From positions 203,708 to 267,707 of the forward strand of contig NZ_LMSI01000024.1 of assembly GCF_001428075.1 (NCBI RefSeq): DNA of 64,000 nt, in the 5' to 3' direction. The stretch's first letter is position 1. Each line of letters opens with the position of its first letter. The translations under genes were made by a program, and so were the position numbers. Below the pieces are notes generated by a model that worked only from the letters and a program-made list of their open reading frames with translations, searched no databases and had not been told where the DNA came from. The stretch is from Arthrobacter sp. Soil764 (GTDB lineage: Bacteria > Actinomycetota > Actinomycetes > Actinomycetales > Micrococcaceae). This document shows, piece after piece, positions 36,678-45,224 of this stretch.

Positions 36678-37799
36678 TTAGGAGAAGCGGCCGGGCCGGA
36701 AGGTGGCCAGCATGGGGTGCTTCCGGCCGGTCAGGATCTCGCCGGCGAGAAGTTCTCCGGCAATGAGTCCCAGGGTGGCGCCGGAGTGCGTGAAGGCAAC
36801 GTAGCACCCTGGCACCTGGCCCAGTTCGCCCAGCACCGGTTCGCCGTCACCGGGAATCGGCTTGTAGCCCATCTTCCAGGAGGCGGGCTTGAGTTCCGGG
36901 TTGCCGGCCACCAGTTTGGACGCCTCGTCAGCGAGTTCCTGCACCACCTCGTCCGGGATGCTGAACGATCCGTCCGCGTGTTCGGTGATCTGTTCTTCGT
37001 ACCAGTCGTGGTCCAGGGCGAACGTGCCGCCCGGGTTGGGCCGCACGGCGGCGCGCGGGGTATTCATCACCGCGGCCACGTCGTGCTGCACCTGCTTGGT
37101 CACCACCAGCATGGAGACAGGCGAGCCGTTGGGGATGTTCACCCCCAGGGGTTCGACGACGGCGGGCGACGCCGCGCCGCACGCCACCAGGACGGCGTCG
37201 GCCGGGTACGTCCCGCCCGACGCGGTCTCCACACCCGAGGTCCGGCCGTCCTCCACCATGACGGACGCCTTTCCGGCGTTGAGGACCAGTTCGCCGCCCC
37301 TGGCGTGGAATTCCTCCATGAGGAAGTCGATCAGGTCCGGCAGGCTGACCCAGCCTTCGCCCGGATTGAAGATGGCGTTCTCCGGCACGGCGCCCGCATC
37401 GATTCCCGGGGTAACGGACGAAATTTCGCTTGGAGCAACCAGCTTGGAGTCATAGCCGATGGACTTTTCGTAGGCGTGCCGGGCCTCGGTGGCCTCATGC
37501 TGCCCCGCGGCGTTCCACATCAGGCCGCCGCCGAACTGGAGCCATTCCCGGCCGGGGTCCGCGGCGAAAAGGGTGCGGTAGCGGTCCACGCCGGCCACGC
37601 GCAGCTGGTGGTAGGGGGTGGACCGTTCGCCGGCCGAGTTGAGCCAGGACAGTGAGCGGCCGCTGGCTTCACTGGCGAGGCCGCGCTCGGTCAGCAGGAT
37701 CACGGAGGCTCCTTCGCGGAGCAGGTGGACTGCGGTGGAGACGCCGAGGATCCCGCCGCCGATGACGGCGACGCGCTTGGTGGCTGATGCAGGGGACAT
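36678..37799 (-). CDS. FAD-dependent oxidoreductase, D-amino acid oxidase/dehydrogenase (DAO) type
   Basis: This 373-aa flavoprotein has the N-terminal dinucleotide motif VAVIGGGILGVSTAVHLL, then a DAO fold: RSLSWLNSAGE, NPGEGWVSLPDLIDFLMEE, VLVACGAASPAVV, and C-terminal YVAFTHSGATLGLIAGELLA. The family oxidises C-N bonds of D-amino acids, N-methyl amino acids, opines or fructosyl amino acids. It is the last gene of the operon that starts with the ABC transporter at 41473. ATG 37799 is chosen over GTG 37808. The substrate is presumably what the transporter imports. Confidence 0.87.
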   Translation of the reverse strand: MSPASATKRVAVIGGGILGVSTAVHLLREGASVILLTERGLASEASGRSLSWLNSAGERSTPYHQLRVAGVDRYRTLFAADPGREWLQFGGGLMWNAAGQHEATEARHAYEKSIGYDSKLVAPSEISSVTPGIDAGAVPENAIFNPGEGWVSLPDLIDFLMEEFHARGGELVLNAGKASVMVEDGRTSGVETASGGTYPADAVLVACGAASPAVVEPLGVNIPNGSPVSMLVVTKQVQHDVAAVMNTPRAAVRPNPGGTFALDHDWYEEQITEHADGSFSIPDEVVQELADEASKLVAGNPELKPASWKMGYKPIPGDGEPVLGELGQVPGCYVAFTHSGATLGLIAGELLAGEILTGRKHPMLATFRPGRFS

Positions 37800-37870
37800 G
37801 AGGGTCACTTTCTATGGAATACATGGGATGGACGCGGACGGCGCGTCCATGGAAAAGAATCGGAGGGGCG

Positions 37871-38914
37871 TCAGGCCAGGGCGTGGATGCCTTCGATGAC
37901 CTTCAGCACCTCAAGGGGTTCGGCGGGATCGACGGGCAGCGGCCCGTTCCCGCGCAGGGCGGCGGCCAGCTGGACGTAGAACTCCGGGTACGCGCCGCGT
38001 TCGGCGGGTACCGGAGTGGTTGCCCCGTCCGCCCCCAGGAGCCCCCAACGCTCCTGGGGGTCCACGCCATAGGCGGGGTACGACGGCGGCATCCCGGCAG
38101 CGAGCGCGGCTTCCTGTCCGTCCAGGCCCCACTTGGTGTAGCCGGCCCGGTTGCCCAGGACGTGGAAGCGGGGTCCGGCCTGAGCGGCCATGCCGTTCAT
38201 CCAGAGGCGCGTGCGGACGCCGGAGGCGTGCAGCAACGACACGAAGGCTTCGGTGTCGGCCGCATCCGGATGCGGCCCGCGGTTGGCCGTCTCGCCGTAG
38301 CTGGTGTCCACGGGGCCGAACAGCTGGATGGCCTGGTCGATCAGGTGTGCGCCGAGGTCGTGCAGGATGCCGCCGCCCTCAGCCAGGGACACGGTGTCCC
38401 GCCAGTTGCCAAAGCCTTCGGGCCGCCACCATTCGAACCGCGACTCGAAACTGGTGACCTCGCCAACGCCTCCGGACGCCAGCACCTTCTGCAGGGTGAG
38501 GAAGTCGGCATCCCACCGGCGGTTCTGGAACACCGTCAGCTGCACCCCGCCGTCGGACGCCCTGCTGATCAGCTCCTCGCCCAGGGCGGACGTGGGCACG
38601 AAAGGCTTGTCCACCACCAGGTTCAGGCCGTGGGCTATGGCCGTTGCGGCCAGCCCATAGTGCGTGTGCGGCGGAGTGCCCAGGATGACCAGGTCCAGGT
38701 CCGCAGCCAGGGCGAACAGTTCCTCCGGAGTGCCGACAATCCGTGCCTGCGGATAGAGGCGTGCCGCCTCCGCCGCACGCTCCGCCTGCGCCGTGACGAT
38801 GACGTCCAGCGAGAAGTCCGGGTTGGCAGCCAGCAGGGGTGCGTGGAAGACCTTGCCGGAAATTCCAAAGCCGACGACGGCGGTACGGATGGGTGCCGTT
38901 GCAACCGTACCCAT
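37871..38914 (-). CDS. Gfo/Idh/MocA family oxidoreductase
   Basis: This 347-aa NAD(P)-dependent dehydrogenase has the Rossmann motif VVGFGISGKVFHAPLL and the sugar-dehydrogenase motif as DKPF (usual E-K-P, here D-K-P). The catalytic-domain segments are GGGILHDLGAHLIDQAIQLFG and FQNRRWDADFLTLQ, close to the YdgJ/scyllo-inositol dehydrogenase branch. Its ATG shares a base with the stop of the ABC ATPase gene. It is part of a LacI-controlled transporter operon, so the substrate probably has a polyol or sugar moiety. Confidence 0.9.
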   Translation of the reverse strand: MGTVATAPIRTAVVGFGISGKVFHAPLLAANPDFSLDVIVTAQAERAAEAARLYPQARIVGTPEELFALAADLDLVILGTPPHTHYGLAATAIAHGLNLVVDKPFVPTSALGEELISRASDGGVQLTVFQNRRWDADFLTLQKVLASGGVGEVTSFESRFEWWRPEGFGNWRDTVSLAEGGGILHDLGAHLIDQAIQLFGPVDTSYGETANRGPHPDAADTEAFVSLLHASGVRTRLWMNGMAAQAGPRFHVLGNRAGYTKWGLDGQEAALAAGMPPSYPAYGVDPQERWGLLGADGATTPVPAERGAYPEFYVQLAAALRGNGPLPVDPAEPLEVLKVIEGIHALA

Positions 38915-39690
38915 CAGAGGACCTCGGAGAGGAAGCGCTGGAGGCGTTCGCTGCGGGGGTTGTCGAAGAGCTGGGCGGGGGTTCCGGCTTCCACTACCTC
39001 GCCTTCGTCCATGAAGACCACCTGGTCGGCAACTTTGCGGGCGAAGCCCATCTCGTGAGTGACCACGAGCATGGTCATGCCACGGCGGCCCAGTCCGGCC
39101 ATGAGGTTAAGGACGCCTTTGACCAGTTCGGGGTCCAGGGCGCTGGTGGCCTCATCGAAGAGCATCACTTCGGGTTCCATGGCCAGGGCACGTGCGATGG
39201 CGACGCGCTGCTGCTGGCCGCCGGAGAGGTCGCGGGGGCGGTGGTCTGCGCGTTCGGCAAGCCCGACCTCGGCGAGCCGTTGGCGGGCCCGTTCCATGGC
39301 CTGGGCCTTGGGCATGCCCTTGACGCTCCAGAGGGCAAGGGCCACGTTTTCCTCGGCGGTGTGGTCCGGGAAGAGGTTGAAGTGCTGGAACACCATGCCG
39401 ATGCGGGTGCGCAGGGTGTCCGGGTTGGCGCCCAGCGTGCTCTCGCCGGCGAGCAGCACATTCCCGCTCTTGGGTTCGTGGAGCCGGTTGACGCCGCGGA
39501 GCAGCGTGGACTTGCCGGATCCGGAGGGGCCGATGATGCAGGTGGTGGTACCCGGGGCCACGGTGAGGCTGACGTTGCGCAGCACTTCGATGTCCCCGTA
39601 GGCCATGGTGAGGTTGCGCAGTTCCAGGCTGGAACCGTGGAATGCCTGTGCCTCAGGGGTGACGGTGTTCAGGGTGGTGGGGGTGTTCAT
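38914..39690 (-). CDS. Amino acid-type ABC transporter ATP-binding protein
   Basis: This 258-aa cytoplasmic ATPase of the GlnQ/HisP class has Walker A GPSGSGKSTLLRGVNRL, signature LSGGQQQRVAIARALAMEP, Walker B VMLFDEATSALDP and the switch His in LVVTHEMGFARKVAD. The proper start is ATG 39690, which overlaps the permease stop by 4 bp; the much longer open frame upstream is only the shadow of the permease gene. Confidence 0.95.
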   Translation of the reverse strand: MNTPTTLNTVTPEAQAFHGSSLELRNLTMAYGDIEVLRNVSLTVAPGTTTCIIGPSGSGKSTLLRGVNRLHEPKSGNVLLAGESTLGANPDTLRTRIGMVFQHFNLFPDHTAEENVALALWSVKGMPKAQAMERARQRLAEVGLAERADHRPRDLSGGQQQRVAIARALAMEPEVMLFDEATSALDPELVKGVLNLMAGLGRRGMTMLVVTHEMGFARKVADQVVFMDEGEVVEAGTPAQLFDNPRSERLQRFLSEVL

Positions 39691-40475
39691 GTGTTGCTCC
39701 CGGCTGTGAGCGGCGAGGCCGCATCGAGTTCCTTGACTTCCTTCAGGCCGCTGGTGGGCGGTGCGGCGCGGCGGCGGCCGGTGCGGAACTTGTTGTCGAA
39801 GTAATTCACCAGGTGCGTCAGGGGGACGGTGATCACCAGGTAGAGGAGGCCGGCGGCCACCAGGGGCGAAAGGTTGCCGGACAGCACCGCGGCGTCCTGG
39901 CCCACGCGGAAGAGTTCGCGTTCGGTGACCAGCAGGCCCAGGAAGTAGACCAGGGAGGAGTCCTTGACGATGGCGATGAACTGGTTCACCAGGGCCGGGA
40001 GGACCCGGCGGACGCCCTGGGGCACCACCACCAGGGCCATGGACTTGGCGTAGCTCATGCCCAGGGCACGGCAGGCCTCGCCTTGGCCCTTGTCCACGCT
40101 GAGGATTCCGGCGCGGAAGATCTCGCCGATATAGGCGCTGGCGATCAGGCTCAGCGCGATGATGCCCAGCGGGTAGGGCGAGGGGCCGAAGATGGATTGA
40201 CTGAGCCGGGCGAAACCCTGGCCGATCAGCAGGATGGTGAGGATGGCGGGCAGGCCCCGGAACAGGTCGGTGTAGATCCTGGCGGGAACCCGCAGCCACT
40301 TGGATGGTGAGATGCCCATGACGGCCACCACCATGCCCAGCACCGTTCCAAGGACGGTGGCGGCAATGGAGATGATCAGCGTGTTCAGCAGGCCGACCGC
40401 CAGGAGTTGGGGCAGGACCTCGGCCATAGCGCCGAAGTCGAAGAAGGTACGGATGATGGTGTTGAGCCAGTCCAT
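39687..40475 (-). CDS. Amino acid-type ABC transporter permease
   Basis: This 262-aa membrane permease of the HisM/GlnP family has five or so hydrophobic segments and the cytoplasmic EAA loop GEACRALGMSYAKSMALVVVPQGVRRVLP. Others are YTDLFRGLPAILTILLIGQG and IALSLIASAYIGEIFRAGIL. It probably works as a homodimer with the ATPase encoded next to it and the binding protein encoded upstream. Confidence 0.95.
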   Translation of the reverse strand: MDWLNTIIRTFFDFGAMAEVLPQLLAVGLLNTLIISIAATVLGTVLGMVVAVMGISPSKWLRVPARIYTDLFRGLPAILTILLIGQGFARLSQSIFGPSPYPLGIIALSLIASAYIGEIFRAGILSVDKGQGEACRALGMSYAKSMALVVVPQGVRRVLPALVNQFIAIVKDSSLVYFLGLLVTERELFRVGQDAAVLSGNLSPLVAAGLLYLVITVPLTHLVNYFDNKFRTGRRRAAPPTSGLKEVKELDAASPLTAGSNT

Positions 40476-40615
40476 GGTTGCTCTCAGAGGTAGATGATGG
40501 GGGGTGCCGGGCGGGCCGCGTACGGCGGCCCGCCCGGTCAGGTGGCCAAAGGGCTTGCTGGCCAGGCGCTTACGTGCCTGCGCCTGGTTGCCCGGTGCCT
40601 ATGTGGCCCTGGCGC

Positions 40616-41473
40616 CTATTTGGCCGGTGTGGGCGACGCGGTCTGTTCAGCCTTGGGCAGGTACTTCTCGGGCATCGGCGAGCCCGGGAACCACTTCTGG
40701 TAGAGCTTCTTCCAGGTGCCGTCCTCCATGGCTGCGGCCAGGCCCTTGTTCAGGGCTTCCTTGAAGGCGGTCTTGCCCTTGGCTACCGCGAACCCTGCCG
40801 GAGCATCGAAGGAGGGGATGTCCGCGGCGCTGACCAGCCCGTGCTGCTCCTCATAGGCCTTGGCGGCCTCGTAATCCAGGAAGTGCGCGTCAACGGTTCC
40901 GCTGTTCACCGCTGCGATGGCGGTGTTGTTGTCAGGGAAGCGGACCAGGCTGGCCGAGGTGAAGTTCTTCACCGCATAGGCTTCCTGCAGCGTTCCCTGG
41001 ACCACGCCCAGGCGTTTGCCGGCCAGCCCGTCCGCGCCGGTGATGCCGGAGGTTTTGGTGGTGATGACGGTCAGGTAGCCGGCCAGGTAACCGTCGGAGA
41101 AGTCCACGGTTTCCTTCCGCTTGTCCGTGATGCCGATCGCTGCCACACCGGCGTCGAACTGCCCGTTGGCAACCGCGGCAAGGAGGCCCGAGAAGTCCTG
41201 TCCGGTGAAGACCACATTGTCCACACCGGCCCGGTGGGCCACGTCCTTGAAGAGTTCCACGTCGAAGCCGGTGAAGTTTCCGGAGGCGTCGGCGAACGTG
41301 TAGGGCTTGGAGTCGCCCAGGCTTGCCACCCGGATGGTGCCGGGCTGGATCAGTCCGTAGGGGTTGTTTTCGGTGGTGGAGGCGGCGGAGGTGGAGCTGC
41401 AGCCGGAGAGCGCCAGGACGGCGGCCAGGGCTGCCGCGGCAATGCCGGCCGGGCGGAGAGTCTTTTTCTTCAC
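40616..41473 (-). CDS. ABC transporter substrate-binding lipoprotein (polar amino acid type)
   Basis: This 285-aa type II periplasmic-binding-fold protein has a lipoprotein signal: KKK at the N-terminus, a hydrophobic stretch and the lipobox ALSGC. Domain motifs are RVASLGDSKPYTFADASGNF, GFDVELFKDVAHRAG, FDAGVAAIGITDKRKETVDFS and AVAKGKTAFKEALNKGLAAA. I prefer GTG 41473 with GGA upstream over TTG 41485, because it gives a normal lipoprotein start. It is the first gene of the operon controlled from 41544-41582. Confidence 0.92.
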   Translation of the reverse strand: MKKKTLRPAGIAAAALAAVLALSGCSSTSAASTTENNPYGLIQPGTIRVASLGDSKPYTFADASGNFTGFDVELFKDVAHRAGVDNVVFTGQDFSGLLAAVANGQFDAGVAAIGITDKRKETVDFSDGYLAGYLTVITTKTSGITGADGLAGKRLGVVQGTLQEAYAVKNFTSASLVRFPDNNTAIAAVNSGTVDAHFLDYEAAKAYEEQHGLVSAADIPSFDAPAGFAVAKGKTAFKEALNKGLAAAMEDGTWKKLYQKWFPGSPMPEKYLPKAEQTASPTPAK

Positions 41474-41543
41474 AGCGTTGTCCAATCGTTGGGAGGGAGG
41501 CGGTGCTGTCAGGGCCGCCGAAGAAAGTCGCCGATGCTCTTGT

Positions 41544-41582
41544 TGAGTCCGGTCTCACACCCTAGGATTGAGACCGGACTCA
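41544..41582. promoter_or_regulatory. Pair of LacI-type operators
   Basis: TGAGTCCGGTCTCA (41544-41557) and TGAGACCGGACTCA (41569-41582) are exact reverse complements, and each is itself a near-palindrome with a CCGG centre, as LacI-family operators usually have. The centres are 25 bp apart. They lie between the divergent transporter operon and the LacI gene and could control both. Confidence 0.7.
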
Positions 41583-41645
41583 CATCGATGGATAGAAATG
41601 TAGCGGAAGTCACAGGGCCCGTCAACAGGTCCCCGAAAGGTGAAG

Positions 41646-42752
41646 ATGAACGGTGATGGAGCACGACGCCGGGACGTAACAGTTGCCGACGTCGCCAAGG
41701 CTGCGCAGGTTTCCAAGGCCCAGGCCGCCCGGGCGCTGGGCAATTATGGCGCCGTCAGCGAGGACGTCCGCGAGCGCGTCCTCGCTGCCGCGGAGGCACT
41801 CTCCTACCGGCCCAACGAGCTGGCCCGCAGCATGAATACGGGGAAATCCCACACCATTGGGGTGGTGGTGGGTGACATCGAAAACCCGCATTTCGGCCTT
41901 GCCACGCGCGGCATCACGGACACGGCCAAGAAAGCCGGCTACAACGTCATCCTGGTCAACACCGATGAGGACCGGGCGGCGGAAGTGGATGCGGTGCGGG
42001 TCCTGCTGGACAAGCGGGTGGACGGCCTCATCGTCGCCCCCGCCTCATCCGTGGACACCGAACACCTGCAGGAGGTGCACCGCTCCGGCCGCCCGCTGGT
42101 CTTCATCGACCGCACCGCAGGGGACCTCCAGGTGGACACCATGGCCGTGGACATGGCCCGAATTTCCCGGGAGGCCACCCAGTATCTGCTCGAGGCCGGG
42201 CACCGGCGCATCGCCTTCATTTCCACGCTGCGGACCGACGCCCACTACAGCACCGGCATCACCCTGGAGTCCTCCCAGATCGCGGACCGCATTGAGGGGA
42301 TGCGGCAGGCTTTCCTGGAGGCGGGGCTTTCCTTTCCGGAGGACCTGGTGAAGTTGAATGCCGGCGACGCCGATTCGATCCGCAGCATCACGCGTGAGGT
42401 GCTCCGCGGGCCGGACCAGGCCACAGCAGTAGTGGCATCGGACGGCCTGATTGCCCTCAGCGTGGTGGAAGCAATCCAGGAATTGGGCCTGTCCATTCCG
42501 GCTGACGTTTCATTCCTGATGTACGACGACTTCGCATGGACCCGGCTCACCACGCCGCCCCTGACGGTCATCGCCCAGCCGGTCTACAACATGGGCGTTG
42601 CAGCAGCCAAGGCGCTGATCCGGCAGATGGAGGGGCTGCCGCCTGCCGCTCCCGCCCAGTTCACGGCCACCCTGGTGCGCCGCGGTTCCGTGGGGCCGCG
42701 CCGGATCGAAGAGGATCCGCAGCAGGAAGAGCTGGCGGCCACGCTCAGCTGA
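41646..42752 (+). CDS. LacI family transcriptional regulator
   Basis: This 368-aa repressor has an N-terminal LacI helix-turn-helix (VTVADVAKAAQVSKAQAARAL, VSEDVRERVLAAAEALSYRPN) with hinge ELARSMNTGKSHTIGVVVGDI. A periplasmic-binding-like effector domain follows, with NPHFGLATRGI, RVDGLIVAPASS, VASDGLIALSVVEAI and DVSFLMYDDFAWTRL. The start is ATG 41646, preceded by AAAGG. It is divergent from the ABC/Gfo/FAD operon and the two operators lie between. The signal is presumably a sugar-containing compound. Confidence 0.92.
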   Translation: MNGDGARRRDVTVADVAKAAQVSKAQAARALGNYGAVSEDVRERVLAAAEALSYRPNELARSMNTGKSHTIGVVVGDIENPHFGLATRGITDTAKKAGYNVILVNTDEDRAAEVDAVRVLLDKRVDGLIVAPASSVDTEHLQEVHRSGRPLVFIDRTAGDLQVDTMAVDMARISREATQYLLEAGHRRIAFISTLRTDAHYSTGITLESSQIADRIEGMRQAFLEAGLSFPEDLVKLNAGDADSIRSITREVLRGPDQATAVVASDGLIALSVVEAIQELGLSIPADVSFLMYDDFAWTRLTTPPLTVIAQPVYNMGVAAAKALIRQMEGLPPAAPAQFTATLVRRGSVGPRRIEEDPQQEELAATLS

Positions 42753-43932
42753 TGTTTGCCCCTTCCAGGTTGAAGTAGGACCGGGCGTCCGGGGGCCGGA
42801 TATCGGCCACCACGTCGCTGAAGATCCGCATGGGATGCAGCGTGAAAGGGTGCTCGGCGATCGCGTCAAAGTCGAGCTCGATGCCCAGCCCGACTCCTTC
42901 GGGGATCATAATGTCGCCCTCCTCGGTCAATTCAAGGCGCTCGTTCGAAATCTCACTGCGCCACGGCACATCCGTGGCCATGATTTCCAGGTACCGGAAA
43001 TTCGGCAGCGCCGCCCCAAGCTGCAGCGTTGCCGCAGTACTGAGTGGCCCGCTCGGATTGTGGGGTGCGAACGGCACATACTGGGCTGCGGCGAGCGTGG
43101 AAATGAAGGACAGTTCCAGCAGTCCGCCCGCATGGGTTACGTCCGGCTGGATATAGTCCACTGCCTTACGGGCGAGGGCTGGAACGAAGGTGTTCCGTCC
43201 CATCCAGCGTTCGCCGGCCGCAATAGCAACCGGGGACTTGCTGCGCACCTCGATGAGTGCATCGATTCCGTCCGGCGGGCAGGGCTCCTCAAAGAACACC
43301 GGCTGGAACTGCTCGATTTCCCGGGCAACCCGGATGGCTGTGGGGACATCGAACCTGCCGTGCCCTTCTATGAAGAGCTCAACGTCATCGCCCACTGCCT
43401 CCCGCACCGCGGCAACGGGCTCAAGCATGCGCCGAAGGTCCCGCGGTTCAAGAGTGAGGTCCGCAGCCTCGAACGGGTCCCACTTCAGTCCGCGGAAACC
43501 TTGGGCAACCGTTTGTACGGCTGCCTCGGCAAATTCTTCAGGCGTCCGGGCTCCGGAGAACCAGCCGTTGGCGTAGGCCCGAACCCTGTCACGGACCTGT
43601 CCACCCAGCATCCGGTGGACCGGGACTCCAAGGGCGCGGGCCGAAACATCCCACATGGCCATTTCAAGGGCGCTGAGTGCCGTCATGGACACCGGACCGC
43701 CACGCCAATAGGCGTCCCGGTTCACCTCATAGATGGTCTGCGTGATCCTGGTGGGGTCCTTGCCCCTGACAGCATCGGCGAGGACGGCCACCGCGCCGCG
43801 GACTGCGTGTTCCTGCCCTTCGAGGGTGGCCTCGGCCACACCGGTGAGGCCTTCATCGGTCGTCATCCGGACGAAGATGAGGTTGGTCCGGTAGAAGTCC
43901 ACCACCACGGTATCGAGGTTGGTTATTTTCAT
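42745..43932 (-). CDS. Enolase-superfamily dehydratase (mandelate racemase/muconate lactonizing enzyme type, galactonate dehydratase-like)
   Basis: This 395-aa enzyme has an N-terminal capping domain (MKITNLDTVVVDFYRTNLIFV, MWDVSARALGVPVHRMLGG) and a TIM barrel. Metal ligand regions are FIEGHGRFD, FFEEPCPPD and AAGERW; QPDVTHAGGL and FAPHNPSGPL complete the active site, with His in HNPSGP as in DgoD-type acid-sugar dehydratases. The first ligand loop reads E-G-H-G-R rather than the more usual D-x-H-G-R. Its 3' end overlaps the LacI gene's 3' end by 8 bp. It is in line with the LacI gene at 43943, translated 11 bp after it. Confidence 0.88.
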   Translation of the reverse strand: MKITNLDTVVVDFYRTNLIFVRMTTDEGLTGVAEATLEGQEHAVRGAVAVLADAVRGKDPTRITQTIYEVNRDAYWRGGPVSMTALSALEMAMWDVSARALGVPVHRMLGGQVRDRVRAYANGWFSGARTPEEFAEAAVQTVAQGFRGLKWDPFEAADLTLEPRDLRRMLEPVAAVREAVGDDVELFIEGHGRFDVPTAIRVAREIEQFQPVFFEEPCPPDGIDALIEVRSKSPVAIAAGERWMGRNTFVPALARKAVDYIQPDVTHAGGLLELSFISTLAAAQYVPFAPHNPSGPLSTAATLQLGAALPNFRYLEIMATDVPWRSEISNERLELTEEGDIMIPEGVGLGIELDFDAIAEHPFTLHPMRIFSDVVADIRPPDARSYFNLEGANIS

Positions 43933-43942
43933 GTGACGTCTT

Positions 43943-44986
43943 TCAGGCAGCCGGAGGAGCGGTGGATTCACGGACGATGACCTGCGTGGCCAGTTCCACC
44001 CGGTGGGAATCCAGGACCTCGCCGCGCACCTGGCGCAGCAGCGACCCGAGGGCCGCCCGGCCCATCTCCTCGAGCGGCTGGGCCACAGAACTCAGCGATG
44101 GCACGGATTGCTCGCCCTGGTTGGTGCCGTCGAAACCGATGAGGCTGATGTCTTCCGGAACCCTGATCCCATGGTGCCGCGCTTCGCTCAGGACACCCAG
44201 GGCAATCGCGTCGCTGCCGGCAAAGATGGCCGTGGGAAGGGAGTCGAGCTTCAGCAGCTCCCTAAACCCACTGACCCCGCTCTCGGTCCGGAACCGGCCG
44301 CCGGACACAATGTAGCTGGGGTCCACCGTGATGCCCTGTGCCATGAGGGCGGCCATGTAGCCGTGCAGCCGCGCCTGGTTGCATTCCGCGCCCTCTATGC
44401 CGCCGATGTAAGCGATACGGCGGTGTCCCAGTTCCAACAGGTGTTCGGTGGCCGCTTTTCCGCCGGCCCAGTTGGTGGCGCCAACGCTGACAACATCCGC
44501 TGAGGGCGGATTCAGTGGGTCAATGACGACGACGGGAATCTGGCGGCGCCTGAACGCATGCAATTGCGCCTCACTGAAGGCCGAGGTCACCACGATCATC
44601 CCAGCCCGGCCCTCTTCCAGCATTCGCTGCGCCCGGCGCTCCGGCGTGTGGCGGCCAGGGGTGGATTGACCGGTAACGCTGACCAGGATTTCGACGTCGG
44701 CGCCGGCAGCGGACTGCAGGATGCCGTTCAGGACCTGAATGGTGTAGGCGGAGTCGAGCACGTCGATCACCACTTCAACCACGGTCCCGCTTTCCGCAGC
44801 GGCCCGTCGCTGCAGTGGGGACTGATACCCCGCCTGTTCCAGTACGGCAAGAATCCTGGCCCTCGTTTCGGGGGCAACGTCGTCACGGCCGTTCACCACT
44901 TTGGACACCGTGGGCGCCGAAACCCCTGCCTGCTTGGCCACGGTAGCGAGCGTGGGCTTGGTCCGCTCCGACAATCTGGTCGTCAT
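43943..44986 (-). CDS. LacI family transcriptional regulator
   Basis: This 347-aa repressor has the helix-turn-helix LATVAKQAGVSAPTVSKVVNGRDDV and a C-terminal effector domain (AGMIVVTSAFSEAQLHAFRR, HLLELGHRRIAYIGGIEGAECNQARL, AIFAGSDAIALGVLSEA, DISLIGFDGT). I chose ATG 44986; the longer frame reads into the operator region. It is divergent from the carbohydrate ABC operon at 45225 and probably represses it; the dehydratase gene follows it on the same strand. Confidence 0.92.
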   Translation of the reverse strand: MTTRLSERTKPTLATVAKQAGVSAPTVSKVVNGRDDVAPETRARILAVLEQAGYQSPLQRRAAAESGTVVEVVIDVLDSAYTIQVLNGILQSAAGADVEILVSVTGQSTPGRHTPERRAQRMLEEGRAGMIVVTSAFSEAQLHAFRRRQIPVVVIDPLNPPSADVVSVGATNWAGGKAATEHLLELGHRRIAYIGGIEGAECNQARLHGYMAALMAQGITVDPSYIVSGGRFRTESGVSGFRELLKLDSLPTAIFAGSDAIALGVLSEARHHGIRVPEDISLIGFDGTNQGEQSVPSLSSVAQPLEEMGRAALGSLLRQVRGEVLDSHRVELATQVIVRESTAPPAA

Positions 44987-45010
44987 GGGTTCGCAATCTT
45001 TCGAAGATGG

Positions 45011-45022
45011 GGAAACGTTTTC
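45011..45022. promoter_or_regulatory. Candidate LacI operator with CG centre
   Basis: GGAAACGTTTTC differs by one base from the palindrome GAAAACGTTTTC, with a central CG as in most LacI operators. It is 24 bp upstream of the divergent LacI gene. Confidence 0.5.
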
Positions 45023-45101
45023 ATTGTGCAGAAGGGGGGATTCTCGGGTCAAGGCTTATCTGGAATCCGGATCGTGACGGAGAAATATCCTCTACGATCC
45101 C

Positions 45102-45130
45102 TTGACCGCGCGGCTTTTTCCGGCTTTAGT
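45102..45130 (+). promoter_or_regulatory. Putative promoter of the carbohydrate ABC operon
   Basis: TTGACC (45102-45107) and TTTAGT (45125-45130) are spaced by 17 bp. The palindrome at 45156-45169 lies downstream of the expected start of transcription. Confidence 0.4.
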
Positions 45131-45155
45131 TTACAGCGTGACTTATATCACCGGG

Positions 45156-45169
45156 TCGAAATATTTCGA
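45156..45169. promoter_or_regulatory. 14-bp palindrome, candidate operator
   Basis: TCGAAATATTTCGA is a perfect palindrome in the leader of the ABC transporter operon, 55 bp before the first start codon. The AT centre is unusual for LacI, so another regulator could bind here. Confidence 0.45.
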
Positions 45170-45224
45170 ATGACTGTCGAAGATGACACCCGGAATCCGA
45201 CTGCAAAATCACAATGGAGAAGCA

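Noticed and set aside
39691..40299. Long N-terminal extension of the ABC ATPase frame
   Set aside because: It lies wholly within the permease gene in another frame; the ATPase fold begins after ATG 39690.
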